Source of the DNA: Evernia prunastri
Taxonomy: Eukaryota; Ascomycota; Lecanoromycetes; Lecanorales; Parmeliaceae
Direction of reading: 5' to 3'
Assembly: GCA_003184365.1 (NCBI GenBank)
Contig: NKYR01000184.1
Location: 1 to 56,932, forward strand
Length of the DNA stretch: 56,932 nucleotides
Below, in pieces: positions 11,644 to 23,639 of the stretch. The position numbers and the translations under genes are program-made. The notes beneath the pieces were generated by a model, which was not told the origin of the DNA, did not search any database, and was given only the letters and a program-made list of their open reading frames with translations. The first letter of the stretch is position 1. Each line of letters begins with the position of its first letter.

Positions 11644-13979
11644 TTCCCGTACTGGCAACAGAAAAACCCACTCACTTCCGAAACCTCGAGCACCGGACCG
11701 AAGGCCTCCCTGGACCAAGTATCAACAACACAACGCTTAGAACCCCGCGAAGGGCCCGTACAACGAAAACTGGTTGCTCTGAGCCGTGGGTACGTGGTTC
11801 TGCCTTCCGGGTCATATCTTGCATATCCCAGATCGATAGGGGTAAGGGACGCACATGGAGCTACTCTACTTGAACGAAGTGCTAATTTATTGTATTCTAG
11901 CCGTCACCAATCTCTTCTTCCTCAATTTCGCCCGTAACAGTCATTGCAACAGATAGAACTGTAATTGATGGCCAGTGGCTCGCAGCAGAACTTTCTTCTT
12001 AACAAGATGCTGACGACGTATTCTCCGAAGACTTTCAGTCAAACTTAATATTCTGCTGCGGGTCGCGGGAGTTGGCTAACCAAAACCAGCGCCTGGAGCA
12101 GACGGCTGTGGAGCTGCTTCGAGGGATGGGGGAAATTTGTTACGAATTTGCCGGTGTTCAGTCTTGGAAATCTGGCCCTTATTTCTCCCTGAATGAGATC
12201 CTGTACGAGGCGTGGAGGCTGTATCCGGACAACGCCGAGGCTTTCTACTTAAGCACCGTTCCCGACCCGGAAGATCCGAACCAGTAAGTCAATAAGCCAT
12301 TCGAGGATCTTCAATTCCTTTGCTAAATATATCAGTTTCCTTCCTCTCACGATCTCCGCATTCGGATCTTTAGGGACTATAGCAGTTCTATCTCGACATT
12401 ATTTCGTAAAGACCAAAGAGAAGCCCTTGAATGGTCTTCGTATTGGCATCAAAGACGTACATGATCTCGATGGCGTACGAACAGCAGCATCCAATCGTGC
12501 GTTTCGAGATTTGTACCCTCCGCGAAAGAAGAATGCCAATGTCGTACAAAGATTAATTGATGGTGGCGCAATTATTGTCGGCAAAACGAAGACTACGACA
12601 TTCGCGGACCGGGAACTGGCCACACAAGACTGGATCGATACGCATTCACCATTCAATCCCCGTGGTGATGGCTATATTTGGGGTGGAGGCAGTAGTACTG
12701 GGAGCGCAGCGGCAGTAGCTGCGTATGACTGGCTCGACTTCGCTATAGGAAGTGATAGTGGGCTCTTTCTCACTTTTCACACACCCAGACATGCTAATAC
12801 GACAAAAGCTAGTGGAAGCGCGCGAGGCCCGGCGGCAAATCATGGTATCTACGGATTCCGACCCACGTTTTGCCCGACCGTCATGGAAGGTGTTGTCCCT
12901 AGCAGCATGTGTGTAAACCTCAACTTTACCGAATTCGCTGACCCCTAGCTCCAGGTTGTTCGATACTCCAGCTTTCTTCGCAAGAGACGTCGAGTCTGCG
13001 GAGCTCATCGCAAAGACTTGGTACCGTCTTGAACGTGTCGACGATATTCGGGAAGCTCAATGCCTGAACACGCGCAAGCTTTTGTGGCCAAGTGAATATT
13101 GCGAGCGCCGGTCTGAGCACGCAGTGACTCAGAACGAGGAAGTCCACGATAATTTCGAGCACTTTGTATCAGAACTAGAAGCCTTTTTAGGAGTACAACG
13201 TACCATCGTAAGTCTGCGCGACCGGTGGAACAAGTCTCACCCGCCAGAACAGGATTTCGATGAATACTTCAAGTACACCTATGAGGCGATCCTGAACAGA
13301 GACTCCTACACAAATAATGTCGACTTTGTCAAAGATTACGAAAACATTTTCGGCTGGCACCCGTACCTACCACCTTCCATCATGAATCGATGGAAACATG
13401 GGAAATCAATAACAGAAGAGGAGCGTGCTCTTGCGGTTGAACAGGTTTCTCATTTCAAGCAATGGTTCGATAAAGAGTTTTTTGGGCAGGATGACAGTGA
13501 CAACTCTTCAGCAGTAATGGTCTGGCCTTGGACTGTTGGGTCACCAAACTATCTCGACTCACCCCGACCTGAACCAAATTCACATTATGGCTACGGATTC
13601 CAGTCTACATACACAAGCTCCTTTACCGGAGGACCAGAATTCGTATTTCCTAGTATGCCGTGACCATCACACATTGGTATCGGAATCGGCTGACGAGACT
13701 ATAGTCGGTACCTGGACGTATGATTCGAAGGTGTCAGGACAGCAGGAGCGTCTTCCTGTCGCAGCAAGTCTAATGGGCGCTTCCGTACTCGACTACGAGC
13801 TAATCACACTTGCTCGTCGGTTCCTGGAGGAACGGGACCTACCAGACGCCGTAAAGGCAGGAAGAGAAATGTTCCGCCCTGACCCCACAAAGGGAGAACA
13901 GAAGTATAGTCCTCCTACTTATGGCTTGCGTGAACCCAGTCCTTTTGATGGTAAAAGAAAGCTAGGCTCTGCGGCATAG
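11644..13979 (+). pseudogene. Amidase-signature family protein, in-frame TAA at 12000
   Basis: Exons 11644-11841, 11901-12283, 12336-12757, 12809-12908, 12955-13652 and 13705-13979 join in frame to an amidase-signature hydrolase. Visible motifs: catalytic Lys in GIKDVHDL, the cis-Ser region GGGSSTGSAAA, and the nucleophile Ser in GSDTSGSARGPAA, which is restored only by removing the 51-nt intron 12758-12808; then GIYGFRPT, FDTPAFFARD and the C-terminal QQERLPVAASLMG. Members hydrolyse linear amides; substrate and location are unknown. One TAA (12000-12002) interrupts the N-terminal region in an exon whose reading continues clearly into DDVFSEDF. CAA-to-TAA is the simplest origin. The catalytic domain itself is intact, so a downstream start is conceivable, but no convincing ATG was found. 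The 5' end is not resolved. Confidence 0.78.
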
Positions 13980-14156
13980 GGCTATGTTGATGATAGTACG
14001 ACGACTGCAGCTTTTTTGGTTGCATAAATAGTCATCAGATGATTGTTATCTAATGACGGTCCTTCAAAAGCAAATTATATGGAAGTGTTGGTAAAATGTG
14101 GAGCCTAAAGTCTAGGCCAGAGATTGAACGAGAAGTAATGCTAACAGGGCATTGCA

Positions 14157-14190
14157 AATGTTGTAGTGAGTTGTAGTGAGTTGTAGTGAC
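14157..14190. repeat. Short 11-bp tandem repeat
   Basis: TTGTAGTGAGT is repeated nearly three times between the amidase and the NB-ARC relic. No function can be read from it. Confidence 0.8.
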
Positions 14191-14249
14191 CGTCGCTGTT
14201 GGGCTGTCCCAAAGGCAGTGTTACAGCTCGCGATTCAGTTCTTTGAGTC

Positions 14250-16276
14250 TTGACAAGAAACTTCGTCCCAACCGACGGAGAGGGTGACGCTGTGAGATTC
14301 CATCTGAGCCACAAGGCAGGTAAATCGACCATTGAGTACTCTCGCCGGGCATTTATGTATACTGATACTCTATACTAGATCAGGCTTGGCTCTTAGTGTT
14401 TGACGATGTTGATCCCTTCCATCTTCTCGAGCATTATTGGCCACGTTGTGATCGTGGCTGAGTTGTTGTCACAAGCCGGATCCCGAACAGCAAGAACTTC
14501 TGCGGAGGTAATGGAGCAGAGCTTGATCAGATGACAGACGGGTATGCTGTACAGCTTTTGCGATCTCACCTTCCGAGTCATCTTCGTGGTGAAGATGGAA
14601 GGTTACTGAAGTCTGTCAGCTGTAAGGACCTAGGAGCACTGCCATTGGCCATCAAGTTGGCGGTTTTGTACATGCAGGAGCGTCAGTGCTCCCTGAAGAC
14701 AGACACTAACCTCATGCATCAGAGCAGCGATGTTGTTGAGAAGATACATCGGTTTAAACCTTCCGGAGATTCCAGCTTCTACGAGCATACCGTTTCCATT
14801 TGTTGGAGCATCTGGAAAAAGAAGATGAAGGACGAAAAGAAGTCCCACGCACTTGTCTTGCTAGACTCGATGATGTCTTTAGATAATCAAGGCTTACCTG
14901 CGCAAACATTTAGCAAACTAGGTGACGTACCCGAGTCTTTACACGAAGTGAAAGCTCTCACCCAACCATACAGCTTGGTCGAGACGATGGGTACCTTACT
15001 CAGGTGCTCGCTCCTTCGAAAAGACCATGACTGCGATATCATCTCAATACATCCCATGATCCATGCTGCTATTTACGAGGCGATTAGTCAGTCGGAGAGA
15101 GAGTCTGCGTACGAGAATGCGACATACATACTATGGAAGATGTTCCCAGGTCCTTCTCAAAGTAACGACGATATGGCCATCAGATGGAAGGTGTCCAACG
15201 AATATTTTCCCCACTTACTTCGAAACTGGGACCGAGGTCAAGAATCTGGCCTTGACTACTCGCATATAGGTGCAACTACTATACGGAACGGAGGGCAGTG
15301 AGTGGGGTCGGATTGAAAGTGGCGCCATCCAGAGACTGATCAAGTGCACAGGTACGCGTTCGAGACAGGGAATTTCCGCAAGGCTGCGCGTCTTTTCGCT
15401 GCTGCTCGAGACATCTGCGAAACACCTTCCGGCTCAGGAATACAGCTAAAAGCAGGCATACTTCTGGCGAACATCCTGCACTTTGAAGCATGGATGCATA
15501 CGAAACTTGTCCGCCAAGCTCCAGCCAGCACTCCACAGCAAGCCTTGAAGATGACCAAGCGTGCTCTAGATATACGACTGAGTCTGCTTGGTCCTTCTGA
15601 TCAAAGTGTCGCAGCCTCATACGGTAACATGGCGCTATTCGCAGTGGCGACAGGCGAGTACGAAGATTCGTTAAGGTTTTCCAAGTCTTGTCTGGATATC
15701 AGAATACAAGATGAGTCAGGACAGACAACCAACTTTAGCTGTATTTATCTATATTATGGATGGTGCTATGCTAAGATGGGCAGACCGGTTGATGCAGAAT
15801 CTTCTCTCCATAAGAGGATACATGTACTGATAGAAAAGTTCGGAGAAGAAGGCGCACGGAAGAAGCCACATTTCGCCTGGATTCTCACCGCTTTAGCATC
15901 GTTGTACTTGAAGATAGACAGAGAGGAGGACGCATACAAGGCGGACATGCAAGTGTTCGAGATCAACAGGTCGATCTATCATTCGACCTCTCCAAGGGTG
16001 TTTGTTTCTTGGTACAAAGCTGCCTGGTGGAGTTGGAGAAAAGGGAGTCTCGAAGAGGCACGGAAGACGGCAGAAGATTTGAACCGCGAAATGGAAGATG
16101 TAGACCAATATCCGGGTCACCGCGCCAGAACGCTCAATCTACTTTCCAATGTTTTTGACGCGTCGGGGTTGGAGGAACAAGGCCAGGGGCTAAGGACTAA
16201 AGCAGTGGAAATGGCGCGCTCAGTCGAGGGCCACGATGCGGATTTTGATGAATTGGTATTCTTTCATGATAGGTAG
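14250..16276 (+). pseudogene. NB-ARC/TPR protein (fungal NLR-type), N-terminally decayed
   Basis: Reading starts inside an NB-ARC domain: the Walker B strand WLLVFDDVD, then VVVTSR, LPLAIKLAVLYM and a winged-helix-like region, followed after a 54-nt intron (15298-15351) by TPR-like repeats (YAFETGNFRKAARLF, ALDIRLSLLGPSDQS). An intron at 14320-14378 is also supported. A TGA (14459-14461) sits between Walker B and VVVTSR. No P-loop or N-terminal effector domain could be found upstream, where the frames are broken. NLR-type proteins sense cues by their repeats and trigger non-self responses such as incompatibility; this copy looks dead or 5'-truncated. From 14531 on the frame is open to the stop, so a truncated ARC-TPR protein could still be expressed. 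Confidence 0.75.
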
Positions 16277-16754
16277 CTAGCCTGTATTTTTCCTCGATTT
16301 AAGGACACAGTTGCCTTTAGTTTCGCCTATTGCCTAAAACAGATACATGCGCGGCCAGAGCTCGTGTTCCCAAGTCTAATATCACTTATTTTCAGACCTA
16401 ATTTGAAGGAAATTACGCGAGGTGGGCTATTAGGATCTCGTATTACTCCGTACGACTTTAAATTATCGAGACGAATGGAGCGTATGCCTGCAAGAGCTGG
16501 CATTACGCCCACATTTTCCCAGCGAACGGGGTTCACGAGGCGCAAAGGTCTGGCTGGGTTTTGTGCTGATCTCCAGGTAGCAAGTAGGAGGCAAATCTAC
16601 GCGGTGCTCTGATCCGTTCCTCTTGTGCTGCGTCAAAGTCAACCAGTGTTTCCGTTATTGCAGCCAGTCGCAACCGTTATCTTGGCTGTCAAAGTTGAAG
16701 TCATTGAAATTGTCGAAGTGGCTAGACGCGCCGGGTTGATCGCATGAAAGGTCT
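16277..16754. other. Intergenic DNA between convergent genes
   Basis: Lies between the 3' ends of the NB-ARC relic and the minus-strand regulator. Only short overlapping frames; nothing recognised. Confidence 0.6.
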
Positions 16755-19017
16755 TCACAGTCTTATTAGCTGCATATTTGGAACACAATCTGGAGAAATC
16801 CCACCCTTTGGCGCATTCATGGTGTTACAAGTATGGCAGGAACAGCCACCAAAATGCGGAAGACTTGCATAGCCCGAGTCGGATACCTGGTCCACGAGTC
16901 CCGTACGGTTTTCGGGACTGATGATATCCCAGTCAGACATAGGGCCCTGCAGTGATGCATTGTCCCCAACATCGAAATGAGGAGGCTCATTGAAGAACTC
17001 CTGTGAGCTATCCGTCGTGGTCATCGGGTCATTCACAGCAGGCTCTATTGCCTCTGGGAGCGAAGTGGTGTTGGTTTCGGTTGAAGCTATTGGCGGTAAA
17101 GATGACCGTATCCGATCATTGGATAATGAGGCTGGAGCAATGGTGAGGTGGAAATTGCGCGCTACTGTGGATTGGCATGTCCGAACTATGTCAATAATCA
17201 TCGCCCTCACGCGCTCTTCGATGGGTGCAACCTGAGACTCCACGATTGCTCGAAGATTTGCCTCGACTAAAATTGGCAGCGTCGTTCGATTGTAAATCTC
17301 AAAGCTTCGCAGCTCTCGGGACGAAGGCGATAACGGTTCGAGAGTCTCTAAAGAGATGTCTTCTACTTCATAATCTAGTATATCTAGGTCAGACATGACA
17401 GGGAACCGCGTTCCATCTTGAATGAACACACTTACAGGGACTTGGAATGGGTGCGCCCGGAAACAGTATCTCGTAGATACCTTCCCACGATACCCCCCAG
17501 GTGTCCGTTATCAAGCGCATTTTGTCCTGGTCCACCCCTTCTATAGGTTTGGGTTCAAGTCGTTCACATCTTTCTTCCGCGTTCGCATGCAAAGCCATCT
17601 CCGTCTGACTCTCCATCACAACCCAGCACCGAGGGCAATAGTGTGGCGCACGATGACTTCTCTTCAGATGTTGCCTAAATCCAGTTCAATCGACTTCGTC
17701 ACGCGAGGATCTCGGCTGAGGACCAACTTACTTCAGTTGGGAGATTTTGGAGAAGCCAGGTCCAGCACATGATCGATACTTAGTGCCTGTTTCATTGTTG
17801 GAGCAATACTTCTGTGAATTGAACTTGTGGAAAAAGCATGCAAATAATCGTTCTGGCCCACTGTCTCCAGATTTAGAGGACCTAGATTTCTTTTTCTTCT
17901 CGTCTTTAGCGTCTGGGTGGGGTGACTCTCGATCCTGCATTCGTCTTTTACCTCTTCCTATCGAGGACGGCGCGGCTGAGCTCGAACTCTGTGGGTACGC
18001 GCCGGTACCTGCTGTTTGCGACCCTGTTCGATTCCTGAAGTCTGCTCCCCCCTGAAAGTTGGCGATATTGTAGACATCTCTCATCAGGTAAACCATCATC
18101 TGGTGCTTTGCATGTGCCATAGTCAACCAAGTGGCGCTCCCTGGCGACATACTTGCAATATCTTCACTCATATCGCTCTCTGAGCTGGCTCCACTGCTAT
18201 CGCCACTATTCTCTTCTCTTGTCGGTAAGTCAATGGGAGTGGTATGTTCTGTTATGATAGATGTATGCTTCCGCTATAAATTATTGTCAAATATTGTTTC
18301 AACATGTCCGATATCTAGACATTGATGTGGCCTACCTGAGTTGTCCCAGTTTCCCCACCCGGGCACGAAGACCTTAGTGGGAATAGGGATCTGTCTTCTA
18401 CAGCTTCCTCGCCTTCGATGTCTGCCGGTCTGATATGCTGCTTTGTTGCGGGGTAGGGAGGTGACTTCTGGGTGTTTTTGAAAGCTGAATTAAGCCATTC
18501 AGCAATAGCTTGATGGGAGTCGCTGCGCATCAGTCTATCGATGATCTCGATGCGCAGTGTACCGTCGGTGAGCGAAGAGATGATTTTCTCGGCCCAGCTA
18601 TTCGTTTTCCTCAATGAACTATTCTCCTCTTCTAGATCAACGCGCCAATTATCTTCCCGGTGCCAGATGTTCCTCTCCCTCAGCAGCTCATTGTCTAACT
18701 CCAGGTATGTATTTCGCTGCTGTAAACGCTGTAGCTCTTGTACCACCCGCTCGGTGGGTGTCTTCGTCCTTATATCGTAATGGCAAGAGTCGGGAACTTG
18801 TCGCTTCACGCAGAGTCGGCAAGCTGGTTTGACGCCATCGCACTATGGTCGATCGCTTAACACGCTAATTTTTCGAAAATATCGAAACTCATAGACTCAC
18901 TTTAGCGCCCACCTTCTTACAATCAGTACAAGCAATATCCAAAAGTGAGACGTCTTGATTCTGAGACCAAGCTCCAGCTGCTAAAGCACTTTCCTCAATT
19001 GAGCTCCAATTGGACAT
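16755..19017 (-). CDS. Zn2Cys6 plus C2H2-like regulator, 5 exons
   Basis: Five exons (19017-18901, 18842-18336, 18273-17732, 17674-17436, 17374-16755) join in frame to 674 residues. The N-terminus carries a binuclear zinc cluster split by intron 1, with spacing C-x2-C-x6-C-x6-C-x2-C-x8-C (CTDCKKVGAKC...), then a Gln/Glu/Leu-rich coiled-coil-like stretch. A basic Ser-rich linker leads to a C2H2-like block known from many Pezizomycotina proteins: LFACFFHKFNSQKYC, CAGPGF, ISQLKQHLKRSHR, YCPRC, and after an intron IPSPYYE. The tail is acidic and Ser-rich and ends near CSCHTC. The parts suggest a nuclear DNA-binding regulator; targets are unknown. All four introns (57-62 nt) keep phase and no stop intrudes, which argues for one gene rather than two neighbours. 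The combination of both zinc-binding modules is unusual to me. Confidence 0.85.
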
Positions 19018-20595
19018 CTTGTACTAACAGTCCAGCCTATGCTTGCCTTGGCTGTCGAGAGGTGAAGGGTTTTCAGGGGTGAGTGATTTTGCAAGGGTTA
19101 CAAGCGGTTTAAATTGGAATCTGAACTGGCCACTAAAGGCTCGTAGTTCCCGAAGGGCTTTCGTCCGCAGAAGGTCTCCCAAAGGCTGGCGAGCTGCAAA
19201 GCTGCGAAATTCACCACAGAAAGTCTATCTACTGTTGCAGAACCCAGCTTTGAGATGCTGCCACGCTTTCATCAACTATCAATGTCTTGCATTGAGGTTA
19301 CAGAAGGAAAAGCGAAAGGGGGGTTGGCCTGTAAGACGGAGTTCTGAATAGCTGAGAAAACGCGCAATTGTGCATTCTTGGCACGACCGGCGAAGCAGCG
19401 AATCAGCGCTAACCTCGGTACAGGTACAGCCTCGCAGCATGACAAGTGCACGACTGTGCATCTTCTGTTTCTGCTCATAATACACATTCGTACCTTTCCC
19501 TGTCAGGGCCCCTGTCAGGGCAGCTCTCTCATCGTTCTAGCGTCGCTCCCATCGTCATGAAAAGACTTTGTTGTTCTAACATTGTGCACATTTGCGTGAA
19601 CAGATCGCTGACCGCTGACCTTGTTGTACGCAGAGTTCAAGATGGATCATGCACAACGTAGGGTGGCTATGTCATCTCCTGGCACAGTAGCGAGCTCCAA
19701 TAATGAAACAAATCTGGATAAAGGAACAGTTGGGCACTCAGCCAATTGAGCCCAAAACGAACAACACCTACTATGACCTCAAGCTCGTATCGTGAGTATA
19801 TGGGGGGGCTGATCCCACATGGATAAGCCTCGTGGCTCCATAGACCTTAGCAGTTCTCCTTCACTCTACAGACTTTCGCCCGGGATTTAAACATATCCAC
19901 GAGAGGACTTACAATGTCTTCTGAGAATGTAACACCGGAGTCTGCCCGCACAAAACAAAGCAGTGAGCGACCGACTGTAGCGATGCTCAAGAATGGTATC
20001 ATCATGCTTCGTCCATAGTAAGGGACTCAAAGTTGACAATGCCCTAGTCGCAATTCCAACCCAGAACAAGCTCAAGGCATACCTTGAGACCAAGTTTCAG
20101 GATGAACCCTGGTCTCCATACAGAGGGCCACAAGTGCGTTCGGCGGGGAACACAAGTAGTCATGGTTGATGCTACTCCATCAGGTGAGATACCTGCGGCT
20201 TTTGACTTGGGATATGCTCAGAGGTTTTCAGGGCTGGGAACGCGACAAGAGCTAGATATGATAGCGGGTTTGGTGACAATGTTGTTACATTTTGTGTCTT
20301 TAGACTCATCGCCGAGGTTGTGGGCTGAGCATCGTGTCTATGTTTTAGAACCTCTTCATGTTGTAGCTGTTAGTACGGTTGTACAAAGTCTTAAAGCAAA
20401 TCTTAGCAAGGGTATTTCGCACTTGTTCGCTTACTACGCCTGATTTAATGAGCCGACTCGCGTTGCGAGAATGAGAGGCCAGCCTTACCGGAAGGAACGA
20501 TTGGCGGCAGGCGTCAATGGAAAAGAGGCGACTTGCGAAGCGCTTCAAATCCCCTGTGTCTTATCTCCTACATCATTCTCGCAGATCTTGGATAA
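19018..20595. other. Intergenic DNA with an unassigned open frame
   Basis: A 119-codon frame at 20084-20443 (with VVMVDATPSGEIPAAFDLGY) has a protein-like composition and could be an exon or relic, but I recognise no family. At about 19498-19521 CCCTGTCAGGGC is repeated. Otherwise only short frames. Confidence 0.4.
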
Positions 20596-21193
20596 ATGTT
20601 GGTAACATTCAAGATTTTCAGAGTTCTGCTCTTTCTTTTTGTACCACAGCTCGGCACTGTAATTATCGTGGCACCTCATCCAGCGGCACCTTTTAGCGAG
20701 ACTGCCAATTCGCTGCTACTGTCCAATATTTCAAAACCCTCTGGCTTCGTTTTGGCGTGAGTCAAATTTTCTTCACTCAACCCTCGGAGCCACACGACTG
20801 ATAGCAATTAGCGCTTTACCAGACCCCTGGGACCTTCCTCTACCGGCATCGTTATTGATCCTCGAATTTTACGGATACGGACCCCAAATTCCAGAAAAGA
20901 AACTTCGAGCCTGTTATGGACAAGCATTGGATGAAGCTGGCAGGGAAATTTTTACAGGCGGATCGAGACCGATGGGTTCGGACCCATATTCCTACAACAC
21001 TGAAGGTGTTCACCTGTGGATGCAAGTGAGGCCAGAGGAGATGACCACATGGTATGACTGGTGGTTAGCTTTTCTAGCGTTTAAGTCTTACGGTCGACGC
21101 AATGAGTTTAGAGGGATGCAGTTTATTCTCTTGAGGAAAGATCCTGGAGGAGACGCTACCGACATTGCGTCTGGGTATCTATTGGCACAGTGA
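20596..21193 (+). CDS. Small putative secreted protein
   Basis: Two exons, 20596-20756 and 20812-21193, joined by a 55-nt GT-AG intron, give 180 residues. The N-terminus (MLVTFKIFRVLLFLFVPQLG) looks like a signal peptide. The mature part is rich in Trp, Tyr and Pro (PWDLPLPASLLILEF, TTWYDWWLAFLAF) with very few cysteines, resembling small secreted hypothetical proteins of plant-associated Dothideomycetes. No enzymatic motif is visible. It could be an effector-type or wall-associated protein; function is unknown. The frame is clean. Confidence 0.62.
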
Positions 21194-22863
21194 TTGAGTG
21201 AAAGAAAGTATTGACGAATTAAGGATAACTTCAGTGAACTACTGATTCCGAGACTGCAATCTGTAGCAACGCGTCACTTATAATCAAATGGATCGTATGA
21301 GAAGTCTACTATCTGGCCCCGGTTTTGTAATTTTTAGGTCGCTAATTGGTGATGCAAATGAGTCGTGAATGTCGTAGACGGATTTGGCAACGCGTAAAGC
21401 TGTCCTTTTATCATAAAGAACGAAAGGCGCTTAAGAGCTACAGATCGAAAAAGATAACACTTGCGGGCTTTATACATGGAGCTTATGACTCTATTCAGAG
21501 ATCGAAATTGCCACTACCGACAATTATATCCGTTCAGAATGCTCTTTCACTAGATGTAGAAGTTGGAATCACGTTTCTTCAAGCGGCGGGCCACAACCAA
21601 GCCTGATGTTGAACACAAACTAAGCTAGTGAACCTGGTGGGATTTTGGACACATTTGAAGGCGTTCTCTCACTCTTTGCATATCAACGCTACCTTGTCAA
21701 ATGAGGAGAGTAAAGCCGAAAAACGATCGAGGACTTTATCAAAAGGACGACGATGTACTGACAGGGGCCGCTACCCACAAGGCACCGGTGAAGAGCTCCT
21801 ACGTGCATCAGTAAATTACAAGCAATCAGTACACGTCTAGCGTTCAACTAGGACATGATCTAGCCAGGATCGCTCCAGAGAAGCCCAAATAATATTCATG
21901 GCAGCGGCTTAAATTGAAGAACTTTGAGAACTGTCAAAAATCCAGGCCAGATTCTCGCATGAGAGGGTAGGTTGGATGGGGGTGGTGTGTGGTCCAAGCC
22001 CGATACCTCATGTGGCAATGGGCCTAGTGAAGATCCAGTGGTGCTAGACTCAGCGCGAGACTACAACCTTGGTGTTTGCTTCTAAAACAGAATGGTAGAC
22101 ACACAATACGCTCTCGATATGTAACCATAGCGACAGGGAACTTGTGATTACTTTCCAGGCATGGCCTTCGCATTCTTCGAGCCAACAACTCTGTAAACTC
22201 AATCGCCATCTCTCATCGTGTTATTCTGTGTTGCTTACCTGTGCATATACTTCGAGTTTAGTTGTCTCGAGGCAGCTGGCTTCTGTGGGAAAGTGACCAA
22301 GTGCTTTCTGAAACCTATCACCCTTTGGCCTGGTAAGCCACACCTTTTGGAAAGCAAGCGCACCCCGCGGGGGCCGTATCCGGCTGGTTTCGGGTTGCTC
22401 CAGGGAAAGGTGTGTCTTACCAGCCTGCATGGTTATAATGATGGGTTTCTTCCATAATTTGCGTAGTAATGAAAGGCGGCGGGACGGATTTTCAAAGTGG
22501 GCTGTGACGGGCAACTGCAATACCTGAATTGTCGGTCGATCTGATATATCGCTTTGAGCTTTGGAATACGATTGAATAGACATGGAACTTTCTCTGGATG
22601 CATGATGTGGAGCGGGAACATTAGACTGAAGTTTTGGGGTCTGAATTATCGGCAAAGAAACTAGAACGAAAGGTTCTCAGCCTTCGCAGTTATCGTGACG
22701 TGAACATGTAAGAGAATGTCTCTAGTATAACTTGTTGCCTCGTCTGACTTCCATGTCGAGAAGTCGAGGTCTGAATTCAAACAAGCACCTCTTCACTGAT
22801 TTTCTGAGCTTTCTCATAGGAATAAAATACTCACAACTAGGCGCTACAATCACAGTTTGCAGA
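21194..22863. other. Intergenic DNA
   Basis: Contains an 86-codon frame at 21346-21606 rich in Lys/Arg and other short frames without a recognised family. Nothing further could be supported. Confidence 0.45.
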
Positions 22864-23639
22864 ATGGCAGATCCACGTCCCCCAAACGAGTCCATCTCAC
22901 ACCAGCCTAACGAGTCGCAACTCAGCAAAGAGCAACCCATCAAGACCAAACGCCTCATTTTGCGCGAAGCCCGCGAATCAGACCTTGGGGCTTTGCACCA
23001 GCTATACACAAACAAAGATGTGATGCAATACTGGTAGGTCATTATCAACGTGTCCAACCCCGACCAGAATCTGAATTCGGCTCTTCTGAGCACAGGGCTC
23101 CCCCTCACAGATCCATCAAGTCAACTAAATTCCAACTTGAGGCAATGGTCTCGTCATGGACAAATGGATTCCTTGCCTTCATGCTCGTCTTACCTCCATC
23201 TGTTCCAAATGCCCAATCATCCACGGCTTCTGACACTACCGAGCGGGATGAAGGCAACGTTATCGGACACGCAGGAATCTGGTGCATTCGAAGTGAAGAG
23301 ATTGGATTCATGATAAGTCATCACTATTGGGGAGAAGGCTACATGACAGAAGTACTCGCAACGATCATCCCGATCTTCTGGGCCAACGGGTTGGAGAAGG
23401 TGAATGCAGACGTGGATCCGGAGAATGGGGCTAGCATGAAGCTGTTGAGAAAGTTCGCTTTCAGACAAGTGGGAGGGAACCGTGTGAAGGTTGATACAGG
23501 ATACGCTACTTACCTACGCATGGAATTGTCCAACCCAAACGGTGGAGGCGAGGAAGAACGAGATGTTGAAGACGCAGATCTAGGGTCAGAGAGTAAGCCC
23601 GGGGATAAGTTGTCGGAGATAAGAGCACGCGTGGCTTGA
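22864..23639 (+). CDS. GNAT N-acetyltransferase (RimJ/RimL-like)
   Basis: Exons 22864-23033 and 23096-23639 flank a 62-nt intron that splits the Trp codon of MQYW, giving 237 residues. It has the order of the GNAT acetyltransferase_3 fold: TKRLILREARESD (strand 1), LGALHQLYTNKDVMQYW, GHAGIW, the acetyl-CoA-binding segment HHYWGEGYMTEVL, and VDPENGASMKLLRKFAF. These enzymes transfer acetyl groups from acetyl-CoA to amines of proteins or small molecules; the substrate is not predictable. The last roughly 35 residues are an acidic extension beyond the core. Clean frame and codons suggest it is active. Confidence 0.87.
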
